64,000 nucleotides of DNA from Streptomyces celluloflavus (GCA_000720995.1 JOEL01000013.1:124001-188000), one strand, 5' to 3'; positions 8,068 to 17,321 are shown, counted from the stretch's first letter. Notes: generated by a model from the letters alone, not told the origin. Numbers and translations: made by a program.

Positions 8068-10182
8068 TCAGGACGGCTCGTCCGTCCCTGCGGCTGCATC
8101 GCCGTCGACGTGGTGGGCAAGGTATTCCTGGAGCTCGCGGTGCCGGAACTGGTAGGCGATTCCCGCGACCCGGATCAGCCCGGCGCCGTAGCACCAGTGG
8201 AGGAACCGGCCCAGCCGCCAGGGGAGCGGTCGGCTGCCCCAGCGGCGCGTACACAGCAACAAGGCCATGTACCGAACGCTCGCCATCCCCCTGTTCCCGG
8301 TGGAGAGCCCCGCCCTGAGCCCGTCCATCAGCACACTCGCGAGTGTGATCACGACCGCGACGGTGACCACGGACACGACTCCGACCATGAGCCCGAATAC
8401 CAGGCTGAACACGAGCCCGAACACGAGGAACGTCGAGAGCGAGTACAAGAGCCAGGCGGCGAGATCGTTCCGTACGACGCCGTTGGGATCCATGACCCCC
8501 GGGGTCCCGTGACGGGCAAGTCCGGTCACGAGCCCCGTTGTGGCACCTACCGTGAGCCCGAACGCCAGGCCGTACACGGGCCCGATCGTGATGGCGGACA
8601 CGGCTCCGGCCGCGGTCGCGGACGCGAGCGCGAGCACGAATGCCCTGGCGAAGTGGCGCCGGCCGACAGGAGTACGCAGTCGCTCCAGATCCATGCGGAC
8701 CGGTTGCGGCCAGACGTCCCTCCAAGCCGTGTATGTCGTCAGCACGCCGCCCAGGGCGACAACGCCCACGATGAAAAACATGATCAAGGAAGTGCCGGTG
8801 GGCGGCAGCAAGAGGAAAAGCACCGCCCAGCCCACCATGGATACTGCCGCGACCAGTGCGGCGCTGACGGCTCGGGGCAGGCGGGTGCCGGCCAGCGGCC
8901 ATAACTCGTGCAGGACGATGTCGGTGCCCGACAGCAGCCGCCCGCCCACCTGTTGGCCAGTGGTCGCGTTCTGCTGCAGGTAGGCGGCAAGCATGGCGAG
9001 CCAGGCTCGGACGTCGTCGGTGGTGTAGGTGGCGCCGCGAGGAGCCGGACACTGGGCGGCAACAGTGGGGATGAACAGCCCCAGCAGGTGCTTCCCGACC
9101 GCCTCCGAGGTGTCCAGGGCCAAGCCGGGCAGGGATTGCGGATGACGCCGATAGGTACCGTCGGGCAGGCGCTCTTCGTAGACGGTCACCGCCAGCGTAA
9201 GCCGCCAAGGGGTGGACAGCCCGGCAGCCAGCGGCCCGTGCGGGTCCTGTGCCAATGCCTCCCGCACCCGGCTCCAACGCGCTGGGTCGTCGACCCGGTC
9301 ACCGATAAACCGTTGCACCGAATCCGGATCGCACGGGCGGATCTCCACCCGTGCGGCGTCGTGGGCCCACACTCCCTCCGCTGCCAGCGCCTCGTGGACC
9401 CGGCTGCGGCAGGTCAGCACCAGCCCCGCTTTGCCCGTGGACTGCTGGTAGGCGTTGAAGGCGCGCACCGCCCGGCCCGCTCGGGAGGCGTAGCCGGGAT
9501 CGGGATCGGTGTCCATCTCGTCCAAGCCGTCGAGCACCGGCAGCACCCGGCGGGCCTTCACCAACGCCTCGGCCGCCGCCACGGACAGGCGGTAGGCGTC
9601 GACCAGGTGGCGGGCGATCCACTCGTCCACCGGCTGGTCGGTGTCCCACGAGGCCAAGGACAACCGCACCGGCACCGGGTCTTCCCCGGTGCGGGTCTCC
9701 AGGAGACGGAGCATCAACTGCACGGCCAGCACTGTCTTGCCCGCCCCCGGTGCACCGGTGATCACCAGTCGGCGCGGCCGCAGGAGCCGGTAGTACTCCG
9801 CCACCTCTTTCAGCCGCCCCTCCGGACCGGCGTCATCCGCGTTGTGCGTGGGAGCAGGACGGAAGGTGAACCGGATATCAATGGTCTTGTCATGGTCACC
9901 CAGCAGTTGCCGCCCCGCCGCACGCTCGGCGTCCAGCACCTCCACGGCCAGCCGCTCCGCCACGTCCGCCGGCGCGGCTTCCTGCCAGCGCAGGGAGCGA
10001 ACAGTGAGCCACCCGGTCCACACACCGACCGCCAGCGCAGCCAGACCGACAGCCATCCCCACAGGATCGACATCGCCCACCACGGCCCCGGGAAACGTCC
10101 GCCCACTGATCGCGACCGCCGCCCCGAGCAGGAGCGCGGTGACCGCCCCGAAGCCGAACGCCCCACCTCGTTTCCCCGTCAT
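8068..10182 (-). CDS. NACHT-domain NTPase with multi-pass membrane C-terminus
   Basis: A 704-residue STAND-type NTPase. Two N-terminal hydrophobic segments (about residues 10-28 and 40-58) anchor a NACHT module with Walker A ITGAPGAGKTVLA near 141-153 and Walker B VLPVLDGLDEMD near 214-223, whose small-residue and acidic pattern is typical of NACHT rather than AP-ATPases. The motif GLSTPWRLTLA near 330 is the family's winged region. From ~440 onward there are several hydrophobic helices (including one rich in Val/Gly/Phe near 600-640), ending in a YQFRHRELQEYLAHHV segment. Such proteins are expanded in streptomycetes; related NACHT proteins act as antiphage sensors, but no effector or partner gene is visible beside this one. 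Role here is inferred only. Confidence 0.85.
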   Translation of the reverse strand: MTGKRGGAFGFGAVTALLLGAAVAISGRTFPGAVVGDVDPVGMAVGLAALAVGVWTGWLTVRSLRWQEAAPADVAERLAVEVLDAERAAGRQLLGDHDKTIDIRFTFRPAPTHNADDAGPEGRLKEVAEYYRLLRPRRLVITGAPGAGKTVLAVQLMLRLLETRTGEDPVPVRLSLASWDTDQPVDEWIARHLVDAYRLSVAAAEALVKARRVLPVLDGLDEMDTDPDPGYASRAGRAVRAFNAYQQSTGKAGLVLTCRSRVHEALAAEGVWAHDAARVEIRPCDPDSVQRFIGDRVDDPARWSRVREALAQDPHGPLAAGLSTPWRLTLAVTVYEERLPDGTYRRHPQSLPGLALDTSEAVGKHLLGLFIPTVAAQCPAPRGATYTTDDVRAWLAMLAAYLQQNATTGQQVGGRLLSGTDIVLHELWPLAGTRLPRAVSAALVAAVSMVGWAVLFLLLPPTGTSLIMFFIVGVVALGGVLTTYTAWRDVWPQPVRMDLERLRTPVGRRHFARAFVLALASATAAGAVSAITIGPVYGLAFGLTVGATTGLVTGLARHGTPGVMDPNGVVRNDLAAWLLYSLSTFLVFGLVFSLVFGLMVGVVSVVTVAVVITLASVLMDGLRAGLSTGNRGMASVRYMALLLCTRRWGSRPLPWRLGRFLHWCYGAGLIRVAGIAYQFRHRELQEYLAHHVDGDAAAGTDEPS

Positions 10183-10544
10183 GAAGAGTCATGATGGCGC
10201 GCACACCTGGGTGCAGCTACACGGGCTGATCGCCTTCCCCCCCAAAGGAAACCGCCTCGCGAGACCGCACCCTGATCCTCAGGGCCGCCGCCGAGGCGAT
10301 CCGCACCAGACGCGGCCTCGGGCGGTGCAGCACTTCGCCGTCGGCCGCCTGGGCTTGACGCGGGCCGGGCCGGACGAACCCCGCGACAGCCGCGGGGCCA
10401 GGGCGGCGGGACGGGAGCCCCGCGTGCCGTCACGGCGCACGGTGGTCACCTCCGAGGCCGGTGGCCGGTCGTACGCCGGGAACTACGGCGCGGCGGTCGG
10501 CCGGGCGCAGGCCGGCGGCGTCCGTACGCCGGCGGGGCCGCCCC
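10183..10544. other. Intergenic region with degraded coding look
   Basis: About 360 bases without a supportable gene. A plus-strand frame reads RDRTLILRAAAEAIRTRRG, which resembles the start of a regulator but soon loses coding character. A hairpin, CCCCGCG (10379-10385) with CGCGGGG (10391-10397), could terminate transcription. Confidence 0.4.
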
Positions 10545-10754
10545 TCAACCGGAGCAGGCGCCGCGCTGGGCCTCCTGCCATTCGCACACGGGGCACAGGA
10601 CGGCACCGGGCTGTGCGACGCCGTACTCGGTGGGCGCACCGCACAGGACGCAGTCCGCGAAGGGCGGCCCGGCGGCCGGGGCGCTATCGGTGGGGTGGCC
10701 GGTGGGGGCGGGCGGCGCGTAGCACTCGTCCGTACCGTCCGTGTGAGCTGGCAT
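10545..10754 (-). CDS. Small Cys-rich (zinc-ribbon-like) protein
   Basis: A 69-residue protein whose second half carries two CxxC pairs, CVLCG and CPVCEW, spaced ~17 residues apart, the layout of a small zinc ribbon, plus one further Cys near the C-terminus. The N-terminal 30 residues are Pro/Ala/Thr-rich. It lies just downstream of the ABC permease gene on the same strand (gap ~28 bases), so it may be the last gene of that operon. No function is known to me; the metal-binding prediction rests only on cysteine spacing. Confidence 0.6.
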   Translation of the reverse strand: MPAHTDGTDECYAPPAPTGHPTDSAPAAGPPFADCVLCGAPTEYGVAQPGAVLCPVCEWQEAQRGACSG

Positions 10755-10782
10755 GCCCCGACCCTACGCCCGGCGTCCGGTG

Positions 10783-11451
10783 TCAGCCGCGGCGGGAACT
10801 GAGCGCGCAGGTGGCCGCGGTGGCGGCGGCCGCGATCAGGGCGGTGGCGGCGAAGGGCAGCCAGGGGACGGTGATCGTGCCGTCCGCGGAGCCGGTGACC
10901 AGGCCCGTCACCGCGGCGTTGGCGGGCGAGGCGCCCAGGACGAGCAGCAGCAGCGCGGCGACCAGCCCGGCCGGGACGGCCGAGGCGGTGCTGCGCAGCA
11001 CCGGCCGGTTGCACAGCGCGCCGATCGCGATGCCCAGCAGCACACAGGCGAGCGCGGCGAGCAGCCCGGCGACGGTCGCGGGCAGCACCGGCACGGCGAC
11101 CCGGTGGTCGGCGGAGTGCGGATCGGACCGCAGCAGGACGTAGGCCGCGCCCCCCAGCGCGAGGAGCAGCGCGGCGCCCGCCGCGGTCAGCACGGCGGCG
11201 AGGTGGACGCGGCCGGGCCCGGCGGTGGCCGCGGCGCAGTGCCGGGCGGCCGGCGGCTCGATGGTGACGCAGATCCGGGTCAGCCACACGGCGATGGGCA
11301 GCAGTCCGGCGGCGGCCCAGCCGTACGCGTCGAGGATCGGGGCGCCGGACTGGATGCCGAGGGCCAGGAAGGCGGCGTACCCGAGGACCGGCGGCAGCCA
11401 GCGGTGCGAACCGGCGAACAGGGCCGCCTGGTAGCGGAGGAGAGCGATCAC
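10783..11451 (-). CDS. ABC transporter membrane subunit (ABC-2-like)
   Basis: A 222-residue, mostly hydrophobic protein with about six membrane segments (for example around residues 18-32, 38-55, 75-95, 110-130, 145-165 and 190-210) and no soluble domain. It starts with GTG at 11451, overlapping the stop of the ATPase gene upstream as GTGA, so the pair is translationally coupled and forms one transporter. The soluble partner has an extended C-terminus, as in small-molecule or peptide export and immunity systems of actinomycetes. The upstream open frame is not used because the ATPase gene occupies it. Confidence 0.85.
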   Translation of the reverse strand: MIALLRYQAALFAGSHRWLPPVLGYAAFLALGIQSGAPILDAYGWAAAGLLPIAVWLTRICVTIEPPAARHCAAATAGPGRVHLAAVLTAAGAALLLALGGAAYVLLRSDPHSADHRVAVPVLPATVAGLLAALACVLLGIAIGALCNRPVLRSTASAVPAGLVAALLLLVLGASPANAAVTGLVTGSADGTITVPWLPFAATALIAAAATAATCALSSRRG

Positions 11452-12410
11452 GGCAGCGGAGCCTCGTCGGGGTCGGGGTCGGGGTCGGTGCCGGGATGGA
11501 TCACCGAGCGGATGTGCCAGGGTGGGCGGGCGGTGAGCAGGGCGCGCAGCAGCGCGTCGGAGTGGACGGCCGGGACGGTGAGGCGGGCCGTACCGTCCGC
11601 GCCCACCGTGACCTCGGGGTGGCCCGGCAGCTCCGCCGCACCGGGGACCAGGCCCGTCGGCCGGGTGGCCGGTTCGTGCGCGGCGGTCCGTACGGGCGGC
11701 TCGGCGGCCGGTCCGGACCACGGCGCGCTCCCCGGTGGGCCCACCGCCTCGATGACGACCCGGGGACCGGCCGCGGCCGTCGCGTCCGCCGCCGTGCCGC
11801 CCGCCGTGGTCAGCAGCCGCCCGTCCGCGATCCGGTAGTGCGCGTCGGCGAGGCCCGCCAGGCGGCGCGGGTCGTGGTCGACGAAGACGACCGTGCCGCC
11901 GTCCGCGATCCGCTCGGCGACCGCGCGGTCGAGGACCTCGCGCGCGGCCGGGTCCAGACCGGTCCAGGCTTCGTCCAGGACGAGGAGCCGGGGCTCGGCG
12001 AGCAGCGCCTGGGCGACCGCGACCTTCTGGCTGGTGCCTTTGGACAGCTTGGCCAGCGGCGTACCGGCGTGCCCGGCCGCCCCGAAGCGGGCGAGCCACT
12101 CGGTGGCGCGGCGGGCCGCCTCGGGGCCGCGCAGACCATGGACGCGTCCGAGGTGGGTGAGGTAGCCGAGGGCGGTGAACGGCAGCGCGGCCGGGAAGCG
12201 TTCGGGTACGTACGCGGTGCGCGGGCGGCCGGTGATCCGCCCGGTGGTGGGGCTGTCGATCCCGGCGAACAGGCGCAGCAGGGTCGACTTGCCGCTGCCG
12301 TTGGAGCCCTCGACGCGCAGCAGCGCGCGGCCCGGTACGTCGAGCCGCACATCCCGCAGCACCCAGGGCCCGCGCACCCCGTAACGCCGCCCGACCCCGT
12401 CCAGCCTCAT
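11448..12410 (-). CDS. ABC transporter ATP-binding protein with C-terminal extension
   Basis: A 320-residue ATPase. Walker A is GSNGSGKSTLLRL near residue 37, the signature region is LAKLSKGTSQKVAVAQALL (LSKGT in place of the classic LSGGQ), Walker B is RLLVLDEAWTGLDPAAREVL, and the switch His is in VFVDHDPRRL. The last ~110 residues form a separate domain ending in an Asp-Pro repeat (DPDPDPDE). The non-canonical signature and DEAW instead of DEPT are typical of ABC-2/DrrA-like export ATPases. It precedes and overlaps the membrane subunit gene. Substrate unknown. Confidence 0.88.
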   Translation of the reverse strand: MRLDGVGRRYGVRGPWVLRDVRLDVPGRALLRVEGSNGSGKSTLLRLFAGIDSPTTGRITGRPRTAYVPERFPAALPFTALGYLTHLGRVHGLRGPEAARRATEWLARFGAAGHAGTPLAKLSKGTSQKVAVAQALLAEPRLLVLDEAWTGLDPAAREVLDRAVAERIADGGTVVFVDHDPRRLAGLADAHYRIADGRLLTTAGGTAADATAAAGPRVVIEAVGPPGSAPWSGPAAEPPVRTAAHEPATRPTGLVPGAAELPGHPEVTVGADGTARLTVPAVHSDALLRALLTARPPWHIRSVIHPGTDPDPDPDEAPLP

Positions 12411-12552
12411 AGGTCCCCCACCGTCCCCCACTCCCCTTGCTCCCCGGCTCCCCGGGGTTCCGCGGCGCCGCGCGGGCAGTGCCTCCCGCGCCACCGGCCA
12501 ACGTACCGGCGCGGCCGCGGCGGTGTCAGTGGCGGCTGGCAGACTTGACCGG

Positions 12553-13365
12553 GTGACCAGCACTGAGACCACCGGCCCCGTAGACCCGGGCAGTTCCCGC
12601 ACGTCCGGCACCTCCGGCGCCCCGGGTGGCCGCCCCGGTCCGACGAGCGCCGACAGCCCGTTCCACCATGAGGAGACCGACCGGGACGCGGCGCCGCAGT
12701 TCGTGCTGCCGCTGGTCGCGCGGATGGAGCGGGCCGAACCGCCGGCCCGTACGGACGCGCTGGAGACGGCGGCGCGGGCGGTGCTCGTGCTGCTGTCGGA
12801 CGAGCGGGCGCACGGCACGGGCGAATGGGCCGAGGCGGTCCGGGACTGGGAGGACGCCCGGATCCGCAAGGTGGTGCGGCGGGCTCGCGGCGCGGAGTGG
12901 CGGCGGGCCGAGGCGCTGCCGGGTATCACGGTGACCGGCCGCCACGCCGAGGTGCGGGTCTTCCCGCCGGTGCCGCTGGACGGCTGGCCCAAGGACCTGG
13001 CCCGGCTCCAGGTCTCGGGGACGGAACTGGACGATCCGGAACCGCCCGCGGCGCCCGCCGCCGACCGGCCGGTGCTGTGGCTCCACCCCGGGCTGGGCAT
13101 GTCGACCGGCAAGGAGATGGCGCAGGTCGGGCATGGCGCGCAGCTCGCGTGGTGGGAGCTGTCCGACGACGAGCGGGCGGCCTGGCGCGCGGCCGGACTC
13201 CCGCTGTCCGTACGGTCCGCGGAGCCGTCGGCCTGGGAGGCGCTGACCCGCAGCGGACTGCCCGTGGTGCGCGACGCCGGGTTCACGGAGATCGCCCCCG
13301 GGCCGACTGTCGTGGTGGAGGGGGCGCATCGAGTCGGTTCTCTCCCGCGCGTACGGCAGCCGTAG
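12553..13365 (+). CDS. Peptidyl-tRNA hydrolase-like protein (Pth2 family)
   Basis: A 270-residue protein whose C-terminal half carries the Pth2 signature LGMSTGKEMAQVGHGAQLAWW (equivalent to MSxGKxAAQxxHA), followed by the fold ending PTVVVEGAHRVGSLPRV. The N-terminal ~45 residues are Gly/Pro/Ser/Thr-rich, and a helical region (about 50-130) precedes the catalytic part, making it longer than archaeal Pth2 (about 120 residues). It would release amino acids or peptides from peptidyl-tRNA or act on a related ester; streptomycetes also have a conventional Pth elsewhere. The GTG at 12553 is preferred to an ATG ten codons upstream because the family begins just after it. Divergent from the ABC operon. 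Confidence 0.82.
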   Translation: MTSTETTGPVDPGSSRTSGTSGAPGGRPGPTSADSPFHHEETDRDAAPQFVLPLVARMERAEPPARTDALETAARAVLVLLSDERAHGTGEWAEAVRDWEDARIRKVVRRARGAEWRRAEALPGITVTGRHAEVRVFPPVPLDGWPKDLARLQVSGTELDDPEPPAAPAADRPVLWLHPGLGMSTGKEMAQVGHGAQLAWWELSDDERAAWRAAGLPLSVRSAEPSAWEALTRSGLPVVRDAGFTEIAPGPTVVVEGAHRVGSLPRVRQP

Positions 13366-13628
13366 GGGGTGTCCGACGGGGCGTAGGGCGTGGCCGGCGG
13401 GGCGGTGACGGGCCGGGCCGGTGCCACCGGCTCCGTCGCGCCCGCACTCCTGGCGCCGCCACCGCGGCCAGAGTGTCCCCGCCCCGTTCCCCATCGGCTG
13501 AGCGCGCCCCGGGGGGTAGCCCTACCCGTCACCGGGCGGGTAGCAGGATCGCCCCGAACGATCACCTACGGAAATGCTGGGTCCAGCACATACCGCTGGT
13601 TACCCAATGATTCCGTAGGAGTTGGCTC

Positions 13629-14792
13629 GTGCGTGAGCAGGCATGGCAGAGGTTCCGTTCTTCCGGGCGGCGGGGCGGCCGTCGCAGAGCCGTGCCGGCC
13701 GTGGTGGCGGTGGCCGCGGGTGTCATGACGATGGGCGCCCTGGCGCCGCCCGCGGCGTCCGCCGCCGCCCGGCCGGACTCCGTCCAGCAGGGCCTGAACG
13801 CGCTGGTGCACGCCGACGGCATGCCCGCCGCACTGGCGAGCGTCCAGGACCGCGGAGGCCGCACCCATACCTACACCGCGGGCGTCGGCGACCTGGCCAC
13901 CGGCTCGAAGGTGCCCACGGACGGGCAGGTGCGGATCGGCAGCAACACCAAGGTGTTCACCGCGGTGGTCATGCTGCAACTGGTCGGTGAACGGAAGATC
14001 CGTCTCGACGCCACCGTCGACACCTATCTGCCGGGCCTCGTCCGCGGGGACGGGATCGACGGACGCCGCATCACCGTCCGCCATCTCCTCCAGCAGACCA
14101 GCGGACTGCCCAACTACACCGAATACGACCTTCAGCTCCGGCACTACGAACCCCGCGAACTCCTCGGCATCGCGCTCCGGCACAAGGCCCACTTCGACCC
14201 CGGGAAGAAGTGGGAGTACAGCAACACGAACTACGTGCTGGCCGGTCTGATCATCCAGAAGGTCACCGGCCGGCCCGTCGCCAAGGAGATCGACCAGCGC
14301 ATCATCAAACCCGTCGGGCTGCGCCACACCTACTTCCCCGCCCCCGGTGACACGACCATCCGGGAACCCCATCCCAAGGGCTACGACAGGGATTCGGCGG
14401 ACGCGCCGCCGCGCGACATCACGGAGATGGACCCCTCCTGGGCCTGGGCGGCAGGTCAGATGATCTCCACCAACTCCGACCTCAACCGGTTCTTCACCGC
14501 GCTCCTCGGCGGCCGCCTCCTTCCGCCGGCCCAGCTCGCCCAGATGCGTACCACCGTGCCCGCCGACTACTTCGGCGACGGCGCCCGCTACGGGCTGGGG
14601 CTGGTGAGCAAGCCGCTGTCGTGCGGCGGTGTCTACTGGGGCCACGGCGGCAGCTTCCCGGGATACGAGACCCGGGGCGGAGTCACCGCCAAGGGCCGCG
14701 CCGCCAACATCGCGGTGACCATCCAGCCGGCCGACAAGACGGCCATGGAGCGTGTCGAGAAGGTCGTGGACACGGCCCTGTGCGCCCGCTGA
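13629..14792 (+). CDS. Secreted serine hydrolase, class C beta-lactamase/D-Ala-D-Ala carboxypeptidase family
   Basis: A 387-residue secreted enzyme. It starts with an Arg-rich n-region and a hydrophobic core (about residues 22-38) with a cleavage site after ASA, a Sec or Tat-like signal. The penicillin-recognising enzyme motifs are in order: SxxK as SNTK at 105-108, YxN as YSNTNY near 198, and HGG as WGHGGSFPG near 337. Family members are D-Ala-D-Ala carboxypeptidases, esterases or beta-lactamases; the substrate cannot be told from sequence. The GTG at 13629 follows GGAGTTGG at a good distance. No neighbour in the same direction suggests a pathway. Confidence 0.9.
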   Translation: MREQAWQRFRSSGRRGGRRRAVPAVVAVAAGVMTMGALAPPAASAAARPDSVQQGLNALVHADGMPAALASVQDRGGRTHTYTAGVGDLATGSKVPTDGQVRIGSNTKVFTAVVMLQLVGERKIRLDATVDTYLPGLVRGDGIDGRRITVRHLLQQTSGLPNYTEYDLQLRHYEPRELLGIALRHKAHFDPGKKWEYSNTNYVLAGLIIQKVTGRPVAKEIDQRIIKPVGLRHTYFPAPGDTTIREPHPKGYDRDSADAPPRDITEMDPSWAWAAGQMISTNSDLNRFFTALLGGRLLPPAQLAQMRTTVPADYFGDGARYGLGLVSKPLSCGGVYWGHGGSFPGYETRGGVTAKGRAANIAVTIQPADKTAMERVEKVVDTALCAR

Positions 14793-15112
14793 ACCACGCC
14801 GGTTAGGGACCTGCCGACGCGGCAGGGCGGAGCCGGAGACCTACGGCGCGGGGCATGGTGTGCCGGGTCACAGCCGGTGGGTCTGCCGCCGATGCCGCCA
14901 CGGCGTCGGCGGTGCGCCTGCCGGTCACGGCGTTCGGGAACGGCGCGCTCGAACTGCCGGCGCCGCGGGCGACGGCGGTGGCGGTGGCGGTGGCGGGAGG
15001 AGTACTCCGGGCCGGCACCGAGGAGATCGCCGACCACCGCCAACACCCCGCCACCATCCGGGCGTTCGCCAAACACCACCCGCGGCCTCCGACGGTCACG
15101 GAGGATGCCCGT
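14793..15112. other. Intergenic region, no gene seen
   Basis: About 320 bases. The frame of the downstream oxidoreductase is open back to 14855, but the extra 86 codons are Ala/Val-rich, lack family similarity and the true start has a GGAGGA-like site. Contains an alternating GCGGTG run near 14975-14995. Confidence 0.5.
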
Positions 15113-16057
15113 ATGCGCCCCTTCCGTTTCCTCGCGACCGTCAACGACAACCGCCGCTTCGACGGACTGACCTCTCTGGCCCGCAAGGCCGAGGCCGTCG
15201 GCTGCGCCGCGTTCGTCCTGCCCGACCACCTCACCGCGTACGCCCCGATACCGCCGCTGGCCATGGTCGCGGCGGCCACCGAGCGGCTGCGGGTGGGCAC
15301 CTTCGTCCTCAACATCGGCCTGCGCCATCCGGCCGTGCTGGCCCAGGATCTCGCCACGCTCGACGCGCTGTCCGGCGGCCGGCTGGAGATCGGCCTCGGC
15401 GCCGGCTGGAACAAACCCGAGCACGACGCCATCGGCATCCCCTTCGAGCCGGTCGGCGTCCGGATCAAGCGCCTGACCGAAGGGATCGCGATCCTCAAGG
15501 GCTGCTTCGCCGAAGGGCCCTTCTCCTTCTCCGGCGAGCACTACACCGTCACCGACCACGTCGGCGCGCCCGCACCGGCACAGCGCCCGCATCCGCCGTT
15601 CTTCCTGGGCGGCGGCGGCAAGCGCCTGTTGACCCTGGCCGCACGCGAAGCCCAGATCGTCGGTCTGGCGCCGCGGCTGGTGCAGGGCGACCGGCCCGGT
15701 CTCGAAGCCAGGAGCATGACGGCCGCGGCGACCGAGGAGAAGATCGGCTGGATCCGCGAGGCGGCCGGTGACCGCTTCGACGGTCTGGAGCTCAACACCT
15801 ACTCCTCCGGCGGGCCGACGGTCGTCACCGGCGATCCGCGCGCCGCGGCGCGGCGCCGCGCCGACCACCTCCGCGAGCAGACGGGCGTCGAGCTGACCGT
15901 CGAGGAGATCCTGGATTCGCCGCATATGTTCATCGGCAGCGTCAAGGACCTGACGCGGAAGTTCGTGGAGTTGCGCGAGCGCTTCGGCATCAGCTCGTTC
16001 CTCATCGACGACCTGGACGCGCTCGCGCCGGTGGTGGAGGAACTCGCCGGACGGTGA
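15113..16057 (+). CDS. LLM-class F420-dependent oxidoreductase
   Basis: A 314-residue luciferase-like (beta/alpha)8-barrel protein. Conserved patches are the N-terminal strand MRPFRFLATV, GCAAFVLPDHL, LRVGTFVLNIGLRHPAVLAQDLATLDALSGGRLEIGLGAGW (spanning about residues 60-102) and a C-terminal RFGISSFLIDDLDALAPVVEEL. This subgroup uses coenzyme F420 in actinomycetes and is usually annotated as TIGR03621-type. Substrate unknown. The ATG at 15113 is preceded by GGAGG and gives the family-length protein. Single gene, no obvious operon partner. Confidence 0.88.
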   Translation: MRPFRFLATVNDNRRFDGLTSLARKAEAVGCAAFVLPDHLTAYAPIPPLAMVAAATERLRVGTFVLNIGLRHPAVLAQDLATLDALSGGRLEIGLGAGWNKPEHDAIGIPFEPVGVRIKRLTEGIAILKGCFAEGPFSFSGEHYTVTDHVGAPAPAQRPHPPFFLGGGGKRLLTLAAREAQIVGLAPRLVQGDRPGLEARSMTAAATEEKIGWIREAAGDRFDGLELNTYSSGGPTVVTGDPRAAARRRADHLREQTGVELTVEEILDSPHMFIGSVKDLTRKFVELRERFGISSFLIDDLDALAPVVEELAGR

Positions 16058-16475
16058 AGACGCCGCAGGACGCGCGGGCCGGTCGAAGACCTGGGTGCGC
16101 GGCGGCTGCGGGAGACGGGCGGGCCAGGGGAACCGTCCGGCTTCGAAGTCCGTGACGGCGGTGGTGAAGCGGTACACCCGATGCCTGGACGTCGCCGTCT
16201 GCCGGGCCGAGCGTGGGGGCGTCCGGGTACGTGTGCCGAGCGGGTCCGGAACCGGGCGGCGAGCGAAGCGGAAGCCGAGGGACACCACCGTGCCGGGTCT
16301 CCGCCGCGCCCACCACGGAGGTGACCCGCTGCTCCGCCGGCCCGGGACGCCTTCCGGCCCTGGCGCGGGCGCGGCTGCTCACCGGTGACCTGCGCCATCG
16401 AATCCCCGGTGTGACTTGTGTGACGGCTGGGGCGACGACATAGGCTGCGTCGATCAGCGTGGAAGGGAGACGTTC
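16058..16475. other. Intergenic region, no gene seen
   Basis: About 420 bases with no supportable gene on either strand. A minus-strand frame shows a decayed-looking hydrophilic stretch only. The segment next to the arginase-like gene contains GGAAGGGAG (16461-16469), its ribosome binding site. Confidence 0.45.
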
Positions 16476-17321
16476 GTGTCCGGTCCGATCGTATTCGAGG
16501 TGGCGCAGTGGCAGGGGTCGGGTGCCGCCACCGCCCGTAGGTTGCACAGCGGGGCCGCCTGGCTCGCCGAGCTGGTTCCCGCGAGCCGGCGGCGTACGGT
16601 CGCGCTCGACAGCGGCGTCGGCGGCGCGCGCGGCGGCGTACGGAACGCCGAGGTGCTGGAGCGGCATCTGCGGGCGGTGCGCGAGGCGCTGGCCGAGGTT
16701 CCGCCGGGCGAGCCGACGGTGACCATCGGCGGCGACTGCGGGGTCGACCTCGCCCCGGTCGAGACCGCGCTCGCCGCGTTCGGGGACCGGCTGGCGGTGG
16801 TGTGGTTCGACGCGCACGCGGACCTCAACACCCCGGAGTCGTCACCGTCCGGCGCCTTCCACGGCATGGTGCTGCGCGCGCTCCTCGGCGACGGGCCGGA
16901 GGGCCTGCGGCCCGTGCGGAACGTGTCGGCCGACCGCGTCGTGCTGGCGGGCGCGCGGTCACTGGACGCGGGGGAACAGGCCCTTGTCGAGAGCAGCGGC
17001 ATCCGGCACCTGGGCGTCGGGCAGCTGGCGGAACCGGGGCCGCTCCTGGCCGCGGTGCGCGCCACCGGTGCCGAGGCGGTGTACATCCACATCGACCTCG
17101 ACGTCCTCGACCCGCGGGTCTTCCCGGCCGTCGGCACCCCCGAGCCGGGCGGACTCGGCGTGGCGGAGCTGGTCGCGGCGGTGCGGGCGCTGACGGACGA
17201 GTTCACCCTCGCCGGCCTCGCGCTCACCGAGTACGAGCGGACCGAGGCCGCCGACCAGGAGGAGGCGGTACTGCGGCGGATCGTCGACGGCCTGTTCGGG
17301 CCCGACCGGCACGAGCACTGA
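16476..17321 (+). CDS. Arginase/agmatinase-family protein
   Basis: A 281-residue ureohydrolase-fold protein. Metal-site motifs are GGDCGVDLAPVE, WFDAHADLNTPES followed by GAFHGM, and IHIDLDVLDPRVFP; the DAHAD and DxDxxD aspartates are present. In classical arginases the first motif is GGDHS, where His binds Mn; here Cys replaces it, so the metal site is altered. The final NE/E substrate motif is weak. The protein may hydrolyse a guanidino compound or may have lost that activity. The GTG at 16476 follows GGAAGGGAG at 7 bases spacing. No pathway neighbour. Confidence 0.85.
   Translation: MSGPIVFEVAQWQGSGAATARRLHSGAAWLAELVPASRRRTVALDSGVGGARGGVRNAEVLERHLRAVREALAEVPPGEPTVTIGGDCGVDLAPVETALAAFGDRLAVVWFDAHADLNTPESSPSGAFHGMVLRALLGDGPEGLRPVRNVSADRVVLAGARSLDAGEQALVESSGIRHLGVGQLAEPGPLLAAVRATGAEAVYIHIDLDVLDPRVFPAVGTPEPGGLGVAELVAAVRALTDEFTLAGLALTEYERTEAADQEEAVLRRIVDGLFGPDRHEH

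Noticed and set aside
8908-10194. A 428-codon frame opposite the NACHT gene
   Set aside because: Rich in Arg/Gln/Gly without family motifs; it is the typical antisense shadow of a high-GC gene.
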